Origin: Erythrobacter sp.
GTDB taxonomy: Bacteria > Pseudomonadota > Alphaproteobacteria > Sphingomonadales > Sphingomonadaceae
NCBI GenBank assembly: GCA_009993605.1
Contig: JAACTB010000007.1
Coordinates: 496,001-560,000, forward strand
Length of the DNA stretch: 64,000 bases
Direction of reading: 5' to 3'
Shown in pieces: positions 43,365-52,024 of the stretch (positions are counted from its first letter, which is position 1; every line of letters starts with the position of its first letter). The position numbers were made by a program, and so were the translations under genes. The notes beneath the pieces were generated by a model. That model had not been told where the DNA came from, searched no databases, and worked only from the letters and a program-made list of their open reading frames with translations.

Positions 43365-44873
43365 TTAGTTCGCCTGCGATTTCGCTCCGATCGTATAGGT
43401 CGGGAAGTTCAGGCGGCAGGCATCGAGCATCGCCGTAACACGCTCGAAATCACCCGAAGACACGGACATTCTCTGTCCTGCCTCGATCGACTGGGCCGGA
43501 AAAGTCCCGTAGCCTGCGAACAGGCAATGCCAGCTGGCGGACGCGTAATATCCTTTGCCGTGATAAGCCGCCTCGTTTGCGGCTGCGATATCCTCGCGGC
43601 GGAACCAGGCTGTCATCATCGCCTTCAGCCCGTCCGACAGATGGGCATTTCCCGCGTTCTCCTTCCAGTATTCGGTATCCGTGCGCTGGTTGAGCCGATA
43701 ATGCGCCACGATATAATCGCGCACCCCTTCGTAGCGCGCCGCGATCGAGGCGTTGAAAGCGTCGCGATGGCGAGCGGTGAATTCGCCCGCTTCGAAGGAC
43801 TGCGCGAATTCGAGCGCGGTGGCGATGACGATGTGCAGCGCGGTCGCCTCGAGCGGTTCGAGGAAGCCCTGCGCAAGTCCTGCCGAGAGGCAGTTGCGAT
43901 GCCATGTCTCGCTGACGCGGCCGACCTTCATTTCCAATCGCCGCGCCTCGCCTTCGGGATGGTCCAGCGCGGCGCGCAGTTCCGCCTCCGCCGCGTCATC
44001 ATCGATATAGCGCGAGGAATAGACATAGCCGTTGCCGACGCGCGTCGTCAGCGGGATCGCCCAGCGCCAGCCCGCCTTCATGGCGGTGGCGTCGGTTTGC
44101 GGCAAAGAGCGCGCGCCGTGCGCAGTGGGCAAAACGACCGCGCGATCGTTGAAGAGGTTCTCCTCGAAGCGCTCGAACGGCACGCCGAGCGCCTGCTGCG
44201 CGATCATCCCGCGAAAGCCCGAGCAGTCGACGAAGAGATCGCCCGCGATCCGCTCTCCATCCTCGCAAAGCAGCGCGGCGACATCGCCGGCCTGCGAAAG
44301 CTCGACCTGTTCGACCTTGAGCGGGCGATGCACCACGCCCTGCCTTACGGCCCAATCCCTCAGAAACGCGCCCAATTTGTGAGCATCGAAATGGTAGCCA
44401 TAGCTGGGCGCGAAGGGGAAGTTCTCTGACGGTTTGGGCGCGCGCCCTTCTTTTGCCAGTCGGGTTGCGAGAAACCAGGGGTCGGGATGCGCGGGAACGT
44501 CGAAACCCTGACGCGCGAGCAGGCAATTGCGGACGAAAAGCGGCTCAGTGTGCAAATCCACCGGCCCGGGGAACGGGTGGAAATAGCTGTCGAACCCCGC
44601 CCGCTCGCTCCACCCGGTAAAGCGGATACCCAGCTTATATGTCGCATCGCAGGCGGGCATCCAGTCGGCCTCGGCGATTTCCAGCTGGTCGAACATCGCC
44701 TTCAATTGCGGCGTCGATCCCTCGCCCACGCCGATGATGCCGATTGCCGGACTTTCGACCACCGTGACCGTGACGCCGCGCGCATCCCAGCGCTGGTGGA
44801 GCAGGCAGGCGGTGATCCACCCTGCGCTGCCCCCGCCGAGCACGACGATATGGGGTGGGCGCCCTTCCCCCAT
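43365..44873 (-). CDS. Flavin-dependent halogenase, tryptophan halogenase family (distal copy)
   Basis: The product has 502 aa from ATG 44873, which overlaps the GH97 stop by one base; the track start is a TTG one codon earlier. It has the FAD motif VVLGGGSAGWITA, a VGEGSTPQL loop, a Lys in ATYKLGIRFTGW near position 80 corresponding to the catalytic Lys of PrnA, the halogenase motif GWRWAIP, and GFLEPLEATALHI. These features support halide oxidation to HOX and Lys-assisted halogenation of an aromatic substrate. No flavin reductase gene is nearby. It is the last gene of the maltodextrin operon, and its substrate is unknown. It is diverged from the second halogenase in the operon. Confidence 0.9.
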   Translation of the reverse strand: MGEGRPPHIVVLGGGSAGWITACLLHQRWDARGVTVTVVESPAIGIIGVGEGSTPQLKAMFDQLEIAEADWMPACDATYKLGIRFTGWSERAGFDSYFHPFPGPVDLHTEPLFVRNCLLARQGFDVPAHPDPWFLATRLAKEGRAPKPSENFPFAPSYGYHFDAHKLGAFLRDWAVRQGVVHRPLKVEQVELSQAGDVAALLCEDGERIAGDLFVDCSGFRGMIAQQALGVPFERFEENLFNDRAVVLPTAHGARSLPQTDATAMKAGWRWAIPLTTRVGNGYVYSSRYIDDDAAEAELRAALDHPEGEARRLEMKVGRVSETWHRNCLSAGLAQGFLEPLEATALHIVIATALEFAQSFEAGEFTARHRDAFNASIAARYEGVRDYIVAHYRLNQRTDTEYWKENAGNAHLSDGLKAMMTAWFRREDIAAANEAAYHGKGYYASASWHCLFAGYGTFPAQSIEAGQRMSVSSGDFERVTAMLDACRLNFPTYTIGAKSQAN

Positions 44874-46933
44874 CAACGGCGCTTGAGCTGGATCGCCACC
44901 CCGCCGCCCGGTGCCAACCGCACGGTGTAGCTGTCGCCCCTCTTCACGGTGACGGTGTCGTAGGCGATGTCGTGGCGTTTGTCAGTCAGATAGGTCGCCT
45001 CCGGTCCGTCCTTCCAGACCTTGGCGGTATAGGTCGCGCCAGCGTCCAGGAAGTCGAAATCGAGCGTCAGCGTGCGTTCGGTCGCGTCGTTGACGCCGCC
45101 GACATACCAGTCGTCGCTGTCGCGCCCCTTGCGCGCGAAGATCGCGTAATCGCCAACGGCGCCGTCGATCAGATGGCTTTCCGACCAGTCGGCGGGCACG
45201 GCCTTGATGAATTCCAGCTCGCGCGGATGCGCCTCGAGGCTTTCGATGAAATCCGCCGCCATCTGGATGGGCGAATAGATCGCGAGATAGAGGCCCAATT
45301 GCTTGGCCAGCGTGGACGAGAACGGATAATCATTGTCCCCCACCAGGCCGAGCACGCCGGGCGTGTAATCCATCGGGCCCGACAGCATCCGCGTATAAAC
45401 CAGCGTCGGATCGTGTTCGACCCCGCTGCCATAGGCGTTCCAGGCGTTATATTCCTGCCCCCGCGCCCCTTCGCGCGCGACCCAGTTGGGATAGGTGCGG
45501 CGCAGGCCCGTATCCTTGACCGGTTCGTGCGGATTGATCGCGATGCCGCGCTTGGCCGCTTCCTGCACGACCTTCAGATGATGCTGCACCTGTCGCTGGC
45601 CGTCATGCCATTCGAAGATCTCGGTGTCGGGATCGCACGGGTCGGCGATGTCGGCATTGCAGGACACGATCCCGCCCGCATCGGCGACATAGCCGGTCTT
45701 GATCCAGTCGACGCCCAATTCCTTGTAGAGGTCGAGCGCGTCTTCGAGCTGGGCTTCGTAATTGGCGATATTGCCGCTGGTCTCGTGATGCCCGATCAGG
45801 CGCACGCCTTTCGATCGGGCATAGTCCGTCACCTCGCGCAGGTCGAAATCGGGATAGTTCTGCGTGAAGCTGAATTCGCGGCCATTGTTGAACCAGTCGC
45901 CGTCCCAGCCGACATTCCAGCCCTCGACCAGCACGCCGCGGAACCCGTGCTTGGCGGCGAAGTCGATATACTCCTTTGCGCGCTCCGTCGTCGCACCGTG
46001 GCGGTCGCTCGTCCCCCAGGTCCAGCGGTTGGAGATCATGCCCCACCAGATGCCGATATATTTGCCCGGCTCCACCCAGCTGACATCGCCCAATTTGTTC
46101 GGCTCGTTGAGGTTCAGGTCGATGTCGCTTTCGACCAGTCCGGCCGGCCCGTCGCTGATGCGGATCGTGCGCCAGGGCGTGGCGAAGGCGCCTTCGCGGA
46201 CGACCTTAGCCCCCCGGCTGGAGGGCGCGAGCGAGGCGCGGAAACGCGATCCTTCCATTCGCCGCAGCCACATGCCCGAATAATCGACCAGCGCCGCCTC
46301 GTGGAAAGCGAGGTGCGTGCCGTCCGCCAGCCGCATGGTGATCGGCGTGTGCGCGGTCGTCACCCCATCGATCGGCGTTTCGTTGTAGAGATATTCGTAG
46401 CGATTGAAATCGCCGCCCGGAATCCACCATGCCTTGCCGTCCTTGGCGGCTTCGGGCGCGATGGCGAATTCGGTCAGTTCCTCGGCGATATTGGCGACGG
46501 GCATCACATCGCTGTCGGGAAATTCGTAGCGGAAGCCGATCCCGTCATCGAACACGCGCATCCGCACGGTCAGCGCGCGATTGCTGTTCTGGCGCCCTTC
46601 GCGGAACGTGACGGCCAGCTCGTTGTGATGGTCGCGCACGAAGCGGCGTTCGCCCCAGGGCTGTTCCCAAGTGTCGTCATGCGCGGCGCGGGTCTCGCTC
46701 TCGACCTTGAAATTGCGCCGCATCGGCTGGGCGTCGGTGAACAGGAAGCCCAGATCGCTGTCGGCGATCAGCGGCTTGCCGTCGCGCATGACGCGGTAGA
46801 ACGGCACTCCGTCGCCATCGACGTCGAGCGTGACCACGGTGCGCCCGTCGGGCGAAGCGACATCGGCGGCCCAGGCGGGCAGCGCGGTCGAAGCGAGGAG
46901 CGCGAACAGAGCCCCTTTCAGTCCCGCGCGCAT
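44873..46933 (-). CDS. Glycoside hydrolase family 97 alpha-glucosidase (SusB-like)
   Basis: The product has 686 aa. ATG 46933 overlaps the upstream GH13 stop by one base and starts a signal peptide (MRAGLKGALFALLASTALPAWA); the track start at 46999 lies inside that gene. The N-terminal beta-sandwich (to about residue 280) is followed by a TIM barrel with IGIWWGMISNRWTWG, GVDWIKTGYV and the family block INPHEPVKDTGLRRTYPN containing a catalytic Glu. This block fits inverting SusB-type GH97 enzymes that release glucose from maltooligosaccharides. A C-terminal beta domain (YVGGVNDATERTLTLDFDFL) closes the protein. It would act in the periplasm on imported maltodextrins. Confidence 0.93.
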   Translation of the reverse strand: MRAGLKGALFALLASTALPAWAADVASPDGRTVVTLDVDGDGVPFYRVMRDGKPLIADSDLGFLFTDAQPMRRNFKVESETRAAHDDTWEQPWGERRFVRDHHNELAVTFREGRQNSNRALTVRMRVFDDGIGFRYEFPDSDVMPVANIAEELTEFAIAPEAAKDGKAWWIPGGDFNRYEYLYNETPIDGVTTAHTPITMRLADGTHLAFHEAALVDYSGMWLRRMEGSRFRASLAPSSRGAKVVREGAFATPWRTIRISDGPAGLVESDIDLNLNEPNKLGDVSWVEPGKYIGIWWGMISNRWTWGTSDRHGATTERAKEYIDFAAKHGFRGVLVEGWNVGWDGDWFNNGREFSFTQNYPDFDLREVTDYARSKGVRLIGHHETSGNIANYEAQLEDALDLYKELGVDWIKTGYVADAGGIVSCNADIADPCDPDTEIFEWHDGQRQVQHHLKVVQEAAKRGIAINPHEPVKDTGLRRTYPNWVAREGARGQEYNAWNAYGSGVEHDPTLVYTRMLSGPMDYTPGVLGLVGDNDYPFSSTLAKQLGLYLAIYSPIQMAADFIESLEAHPRELEFIKAVPADWSESHLIDGAVGDYAIFARKGRDSDDWYVGGVNDATERTLTLDFDFLDAGATYTAKVWKDGPEATYLTDKRHDIAYDTVTVKRGDSYTVRLAPGGGVAIQLKRR

Positions 46934-48549
46934 CAGACCCGCACCACCAGCGCGCCGTAGGGCCCGAGACTGTCGGACGTGACCGAGTTGACGCTGCATA
47001 GGGTTTCTCCTTGGGGAACGGGGATATCGTGAAGGGGATTGGGCGACAGGTTGAACAGGCAGACGATCCGCTCGCCGTCGCCCACGCGTTCGAGGCGCAG
47101 CAGCGCGCCATCGGCATGGCAGGCCGCGCTGCCGTGGCGCAAAGCGGGCGAGGCGTTGCGAAGCGCGATCACCTCGCGAGTCAGCGCCAGCAGCGAGGCC
47201 GGGTCAGCGGATTGCAGAGCGACCGAGCGGGCGAGGTTTTCCTCACCGAGCGGGAGCCAGGGCGTGGACGCGCCGAAGCCGCCCTCGCCTTCACTCTCCC
47301 ACGGCATCGGTGTGCGCGCGCCGTCGCGCGACAGAGTCAGCGGCCAGTTCGCAATCGCTTCGGGGTCCTTCAGTTGCTCGAACGGGATGTCGACCTGCGT
47401 CAGGCCCAGCTCCTCGCCTTGATAGAGGATGATATTGCCTCTGAGGCTCGCCAGCAGCAGCAGCTTCATCCGCGCGAATTGATCGCGATCTTCGGGCGCG
47501 CACCAGCGCGAAACGGCGCGCGGCGCATCGTGATTCTCGAACGCCCAGCTCGGCCAGCCAATCCCGTCCTCCTCCGGCCATTCCGCCAGCGCGGCGCAGA
47601 CGAGGCCGGGGGTAAGGCGATCGGCGTAGAGGAAATTGAACCCGTAGGCGGAATTGAGGCGGGTATCGCCGTGGGTAAAGGCTTTCATCTCCGCTTCGGC
47701 CTCGTCCCCGCCGACCTCCGCGACGGTGAAGATCGCATCATACTCGTCTGTCACCGCGCGAATGCGTTCGATGAAGCCGGATATGTCGGGATGCGACATG
47801 TTGTGGATCTTGCGCTGGAAATCGAACGGGCGCGTGCGCGGGCGGTCGGTCAGCGGGGCGGGCGGATTGTCGCGCAATTGCGGATCGTGCATCGCGAAAT
47901 TCAGCGCATCGATCCTGAAACCGTCCACGCCGCGATCGAGCCAGAACCGCGCGACGCCGAGCAGCGCTTCCTGCACGTCAGGATTGTGCCCGTTCAGCTG
48001 CGGCTGACAGCTGAGGAAATTGTGCAGGTAATACTGCCCGCGCCGCGCATCCCAGGTCCAGGCCGGGCCGCCGAACACCGACTGCCAGTTGGACGGCGGC
48101 GTCCCGTCCGGCTTGGCATCGGCCCAGACATACCAGTCCGCCTTCTCGTTATCGCGGCTCGCGCGGCTTTCGACGAACCATGCGTGTTCGTCCGAGGTGT
48201 GCGAATAGACCTGGTCGATCAGGACCTTGAGGCCGAGCTCATGCGCGCGGGCGACCAGCGCGTCGAAATCGGCGAGCGTGCCGAAGATCGGATCGACATC
48301 GCGATAATCGCTGACGTCGTAGCCGAAATCCTTCATCGGGCTGGTGAAGAAGGGCGAGATCCAGATCGCATCGACGCCGAGCGAGGCGACATGGTCGAGC
48401 CGCTGGGTGATGCCCGGAAGGTCTCCGATCCCGTCTCTGTTCGCATCCATGAAGCTGCGCGGATAGATCTGGTAGATCGCCGCGCCGCGCCACCATTCGA
48501 CCGCGGGATCGGCTTGCGGCGAGAGTGCGGGCTTGCTCAGGCTCGCCAT
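46933..48549 (-). CDS. GH13 alpha-glucosidase
   Basis: The product has 538 aa without a signal peptide, so it is probably cytoplasmic. The GH13 regions are intact: WWRGAAIYQIYPRSF, DQVYSHTSDEH, GFRIDALNF (nucleophile Asp near 214), FTVAEVGGD (acid/base Glu) and FENHDAPR. The QIYPRSFMDANRDGIGD start and overall length are typical of oligo-1,6-glucosidase/alpha-glucosidase (GH13_23-like) enzymes of maltose loci. It would split maltose or short maltodextrins after uptake by the inner-membrane permease. Start and stop both overlap neighbours by one base (TGATG), giving strict stoichiometric coupling. Confidence 0.93.
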   Translation of the reverse strand: MASLSKPALSPQADPAVEWWRGAAIYQIYPRSFMDANRDGIGDLPGITQRLDHVASLGVDAIWISPFFTSPMKDFGYDVSDYRDVDPIFGTLADFDALVARAHELGLKVLIDQVYSHTSDEHAWFVESRASRDNEKADWYVWADAKPDGTPPSNWQSVFGGPAWTWDARRGQYYLHNFLSCQPQLNGHNPDVQEALLGVARFWLDRGVDGFRIDALNFAMHDPQLRDNPPAPLTDRPRTRPFDFQRKIHNMSHPDISGFIERIRAVTDEYDAIFTVAEVGGDEAEAEMKAFTHGDTRLNSAYGFNFLYADRLTPGLVCAALAEWPEEDGIGWPSWAFENHDAPRAVSRWCAPEDRDQFARMKLLLLASLRGNIILYQGEELGLTQVDIPFEQLKDPEAIANWPLTLSRDGARTPMPWESEGEGGFGASTPWLPLGEENLARSVALQSADPASLLALTREVIALRNASPALRHGSAACHADGALLRLERVGDGERIVCLFNLSPNPLHDIPVPQGETLCSVNSVTSDSLGPYGALVVRV

Positions 48550-50378
48550 CAGTCCGCTCCCAATTCGCAGACCGCCCAGCCGAATGCCGGGATGGTCAGC
48601 CGCACGCTACCGGGTGCCATCGGCGTAGCAGGGCACTCGCCCGACAAAGCCACGAGGCTGCGTGCGCCGTAATCCACCTCGATATCGCGCGTGATCGCCT
48701 GATCGGACGTGTTGAACGCCGCCAGGACGCGCTGGCCGCTTTCCTCGTCATACCGTTCGACCGCCAGCAGGCCCGGCCCCTCATGGTCGAAACCGCGCAC
48801 CGTGGTCAGCCCGCGCCGCAAGGCGGGCGAGCCGGTGCGCATCGCTGCCAATTCGCCGATCAGGACATAGAGCGGGTGGGCGGTGTCGAAATTGTCGCCC
48901 GCCGTCGTCGCATCGGTGCCGAGAAGCGCATTGTCGTTATAGGCATCGACCCGGCTTTCGAACATGTCCTCGCGCGCCAGCTGGTCGTTGCCGTCCGAAA
49001 TGAAGCCCTGCTCGTCCCCGTAATAGACCGTCGGCACGCCGCGCAGCGCGAACATCATCGCATGGCCGAGCCGCGTGCGCGCGAGCAATTCGTCGCGATC
49101 CTCGGTCTCGGCATAGTCGCGCAGGAACATCGAAAAACGGCCGAAATCGTGATTGCCGAGAAAGGTCGGAAGGCCCGTCGCGGTCTTCGCGCCGCCGGGA
49201 TAGATTATGTCCTGCGCCAGGAAATCGGCCATCACCTGCGGCGCAGCCTTCCCGCTCGCGACCAGCTGCGCCGCCTTGGCGAAGCCCATGTCGAGCGCAT
49301 AGGGCAGGTCCGCTTCTGCCATCACTCGCGCCGCCGTGACCGCGTCGGGCGTGTCGTAGGCGATCTCGCCGAAGATATGGAAATTGGGAATTCCCTTCGC
49401 TTCGGCGCGTTCGAGCATGGCGGGCACGAAGGCCTGCCAGAATTCCGGGTTCACATGCTTGGCCGTGTCGATCCGAAAGCCATCGATCCCGTAGCGGTCG
49501 ATCCAACCGCCGAAGATATCGATCATGCCTGCAACGACTCGCGGATGTTCGGTGAAGAGATCGTCCAGCCCGACGAAATCGCCATAGACGCTGCTCTCGC
49601 CGATCCAGAACGTGTCGCCGCGATTGTGGTAATAGATCGGATCGTTGAGCCAGGCGGGGACCTTCACGTTCCGCTCCGCTGCCGGGACCACGGGCGTGTA
49701 GGCGTAGCTTGGATCGGTCAGCCGCGCCCAGTTATCGGCGCTCGGATCGCTGGGGTCGAAGCCCTGGTTGATCGCCGCGCCGTCCGGGCCGCCCTTGGTC
49801 GAATAGGGATAGTCGCCCTTGCTGCGATATTCGTATGCGTTCTCGGCGAAGCGGATCACGTCGGCGGTGTGGTTGGCGATGATGTCCATATAGACCTTCA
49901 TGCCCCGCGCGTGGGCAGCATCGACAAAGGCTTCGAACTCTTCATTGGTACCGAAATGGGGATCGACCTGCGTGAAATCGGTCACCCAATACCCGTGATA
50001 ACCGGCGCTGAAGCTGCCCGGATTGCCGGGATCGCCCTGAACCGGCTTGTTCTTGAAGATCGGCGCGAACCAAATCGCGGTGACGCCCATACCCTGAATA
50101 TAATCGAGCTTCTCGGTCAGCCCTTTGAGGTCCCCGCCGTGATAGAAGCCCTTGTGGGTGGGATCGTATCCGCTGACGAGCCGATCATTCGGATAGCCGC
50201 CCAGATCGTTCGCGGTGTCGCCATTGGCGAAGCGATCGGGGAGGACGAAATAGATCACCTCGTCTTCGACACCGCGCGCGCGAAAGCTTTCCGGCTCGCT
50301 CGGTTGGGCGAGGACCGGGCCGCTGGCAAGCAGAGCGGCGGCGACAGTAAAGGCACGGGTCAGGGCGAAAATCTTCAT
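48549..50378 (-). CDS. Exported GH13 alpha-amylase
   Basis: The product has 609 aa with a signal peptide MKIFALTRAFTVAAALLASGPVLA. GH13 motifs are visible: DRFANGDTANDLGGYP (calcium-site region), MDIIANHTAD, GFRIDTAKH (nucleophile Asp), HIFGEIAYD (acid/base Glu) and FLGNHDFGR. A C-terminal beta domain follows (ALSGECPATPMAPGSVRL). The DRFANGD start groups it with amylases that cleave starch or cyclodextrins to maltodextrins in the periplasm. Its start overlaps the proximal halogenase stop by 4 bp. Confidence 0.93.
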   Translation of the reverse strand: MKIFALTRAFTVAAALLASGPVLAQPSEPESFRARGVEDEVIYFVLPDRFANGDTANDLGGYPNDRLVSGYDPTHKGFYHGGDLKGLTEKLDYIQGMGVTAIWFAPIFKNKPVQGDPGNPGSFSAGYHGYWVTDFTQVDPHFGTNEEFEAFVDAAHARGMKVYMDIIANHTADVIRFAENAYEYRSKGDYPYSTKGGPDGAAINQGFDPSDPSADNWARLTDPSYAYTPVVPAAERNVKVPAWLNDPIYYHNRGDTFWIGESSVYGDFVGLDDLFTEHPRVVAGMIDIFGGWIDRYGIDGFRIDTAKHVNPEFWQAFVPAMLERAEAKGIPNFHIFGEIAYDTPDAVTAARVMAEADLPYALDMGFAKAAQLVASGKAAPQVMADFLAQDIIYPGGAKTATGLPTFLGNHDFGRFSMFLRDYAETEDRDELLARTRLGHAMMFALRGVPTVYYGDEQGFISDGNDQLAREDMFESRVDAYNDNALLGTDATTAGDNFDTAHPLYVLIGELAAMRTGSPALRRGLTTVRGFDHEGPGLLAVERYDEESGQRVLAAFNTSDQAITRDIEVDYGARSLVALSGECPATPMAPGSVRLTIPAFGWAVCELGAD

Positions 50379-51916
50379 CGGGCCGTCTCCATCGTGGCGG
50401 CGGGAAGGGAACTGGCTTGCGGCGCACAGAAGCGGCGCAGGAATTCGGTGTGTGTCGGCATCCGGTCGACGAGCGAGGCGATCCCGCTCTCGATCTCGCC
50501 GAGGAGCCGGGCGAGCGCGGAGGGGTCGAGGGCGTCGGCATTGGGATGGGTATCGCGCGGCAGGATGCCCTGCCCGACCAGAACCTGCACCCAGCCGGGC
50601 TCGGTGAACAATTCCTCATGATCGCGATGGAGATATCCGGTCTCGCGGAACAGTTCGAGCCGCGTGGCAAGGCTGTCGGGCAAGGGCATGGCGCGGCAGC
50701 GATCCCAGAACGGCTCGCCCTGGCGCTCGTTCGCGGCGTAATGCAGGATCAGGAAATCGCGCACGCTTTCCCATTCGAAGCGGCTCTGGCGATTGAATTC
50801 GTTGGCCATCACGCGCGTGGCGTCGCGGCGTGGCAACATGGCGAGAAAGCGCGCGATGCCCGATTGGATCAGATGGATGCTGGTCGATTCCAGCGGTTCG
50901 AGGAAGCCTGCGGCAAGTCCCAGAGCGAGGCAATTGCCGGTCCAGGGCGCGCTGCGCATACCGGTCGTGAAACGCAGCCGGTTGGGCTCTGCGAGCGCCT
51001 CGCCTTCGATATGGGCGCGCAGGGTCGCTTCGGCCTCGTCGTCGGACAGGTAGTCGCTGCAATAGACGAGGCCGTTGCCCGTCCGATGCTGCAAGGGGAT
51101 CCGCCATTGCCACCCCGCCATGTGCGCGGTGGCGCGGGTATAGGGTGCGGGATCGCCATCGCTAGCCGACGGCAGCGCGATCGCGCGATCGCAGGGCAGC
51201 CAATGGCTCCAGTCCTCCAAATCTGCGCTGGCCTCGCTCAGAAGCGCGCGAAATCCGGTGCAATCGAGGAAGAAATCCGCCTCGATCCGGTCTCCATTGT
51301 CCAGTGCAAGCGCCTGAATATCGCCGTTTTCCCCATCGCGCTCGACGGAATTAATCCGTCCCTCGACCCGCACCGCGCCACGCGCTTCGGCGAAGCGGCG
51401 AAGGAAAGCGGCATAGAGCGAGGCGTCGAAATGGTAGGCCCAGGGCAAGTCGGCCCCCTGCCCGGCCGGCCACATCTGCATCCGGCCCGCGCGCGCCGCC
51501 CGCTCGTTCAGCGAATAGGCGGCAAGCTCACCCGCAATCCTCAAGTTCCGCCCGCGCAGCCAGAGCTGGTGGAACGGCAACAGCCCCGCTCCGCGCCCGA
51601 GATTGCCGAAAGCGTGCATGTAGCTTTCGCCCGGCTTGCGCCATCCGGCGAACTCGATCCCGAGCTTGAACGTCCCCCTGGTCTCGCGCAGGAATTCGCC
51701 CTCGTCGATGCCGAGGCTGCGGTTGAACAGGCGGATCTGCGGGATCGTCGCCTCGCCCACGCCGACCGTCCCGATCGCATCGGATTCGATCAGTGTGACT
51801 GCGCACCCGGTCAGCTTCGAGAGGGCCGCCGCCGCCATCCAGCCGGCCGTGCCGCCGCCCGCGATGGCGATCGAGAGGGGAGCGGTCTCCCGTTGGCTTT
51901 CATGCATCACGGCCAT
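50375..51916 (-). CDS. Flavin-dependent halogenase, tryptophan halogenase family (proximal copy)
   Basis: The product has 513 aa. ATG 51916 lies 6 bases after a consensus GGAGGT site; the track start at 51958 is rejected. It shows the FAD motif AIAGGGTAGWMAAA, GVGEATIPQI, a Lys in TFKLGIEFAGW (near 84), the halogenase motif GWQWRIP and GFLEPLESTSIHL. All catalytic landmarks of flavin halogenases are therefore present. It directly follows the TonB receptor gene and precedes the amylase with a 4-bp overlap, so it is translated as part of the maltodextrin operon. The substrate is unknown; related sphingomonad and Xanthomonas proteins act on indole-type compounds in vitro. Confidence 0.9.
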   Translation of the reverse strand: MAVMHESQRETAPLSIAIAGGGTAGWMAAAALSKLTGCAVTLIESDAIGTVGVGEATIPQIRLFNRSLGIDEGEFLRETRGTFKLGIEFAGWRKPGESYMHAFGNLGRGAGLLPFHQLWLRGRNLRIAGELAAYSLNERAARAGRMQMWPAGQGADLPWAYHFDASLYAAFLRRFAEARGAVRVEGRINSVERDGENGDIQALALDNGDRIEADFFLDCTGFRALLSEASADLEDWSHWLPCDRAIALPSASDGDPAPYTRATAHMAGWQWRIPLQHRTGNGLVYCSDYLSDDEAEATLRAHIEGEALAEPNRLRFTTGMRSAPWTGNCLALGLAAGFLEPLESTSIHLIQSGIARFLAMLPRRDATRVMANEFNRQSRFEWESVRDFLILHYAANERQGEPFWDRCRAMPLPDSLATRLELFRETGYLHRDHEELFTEPGWVQVLVGQGILPRDTHPNADALDPSALARLLGEIESGIASLVDRMPTHTEFLRRFCAPQASSLPAATMETAR

Positions 51917-51976
51917 GGCGCTACCTCCTTCGGCGCCCGCCTTCATCGGCGGAGCCACGGTCGGGCAGACCGAAGC

Positions 51977-52017
51977 GGCGGGGAAGCGGACCCTGTCTCA
52001 TGGTCCGTCGCCCCGCC
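51977..52017 (-). terminator. Imperfect hairpin between TonB receptor and halogenase genes
   Basis: GGCGGGG and GGACC arms pair with GGTCC and CCCCGCC across 41 bp. No U-tract follows. It may limit transcription or protect the receptor mRNA so that the receptor exceeds the downstream enzymes. Confidence 0.4.
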
Positions 52018-52024
52018 GTCCGCA

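Noticed and set aside
44855-46960. 701-aa plus-strand ORF opposite GH97
   Set aside because: Shadow of a complete GH97 gene with catalytic motifs on the other strand.
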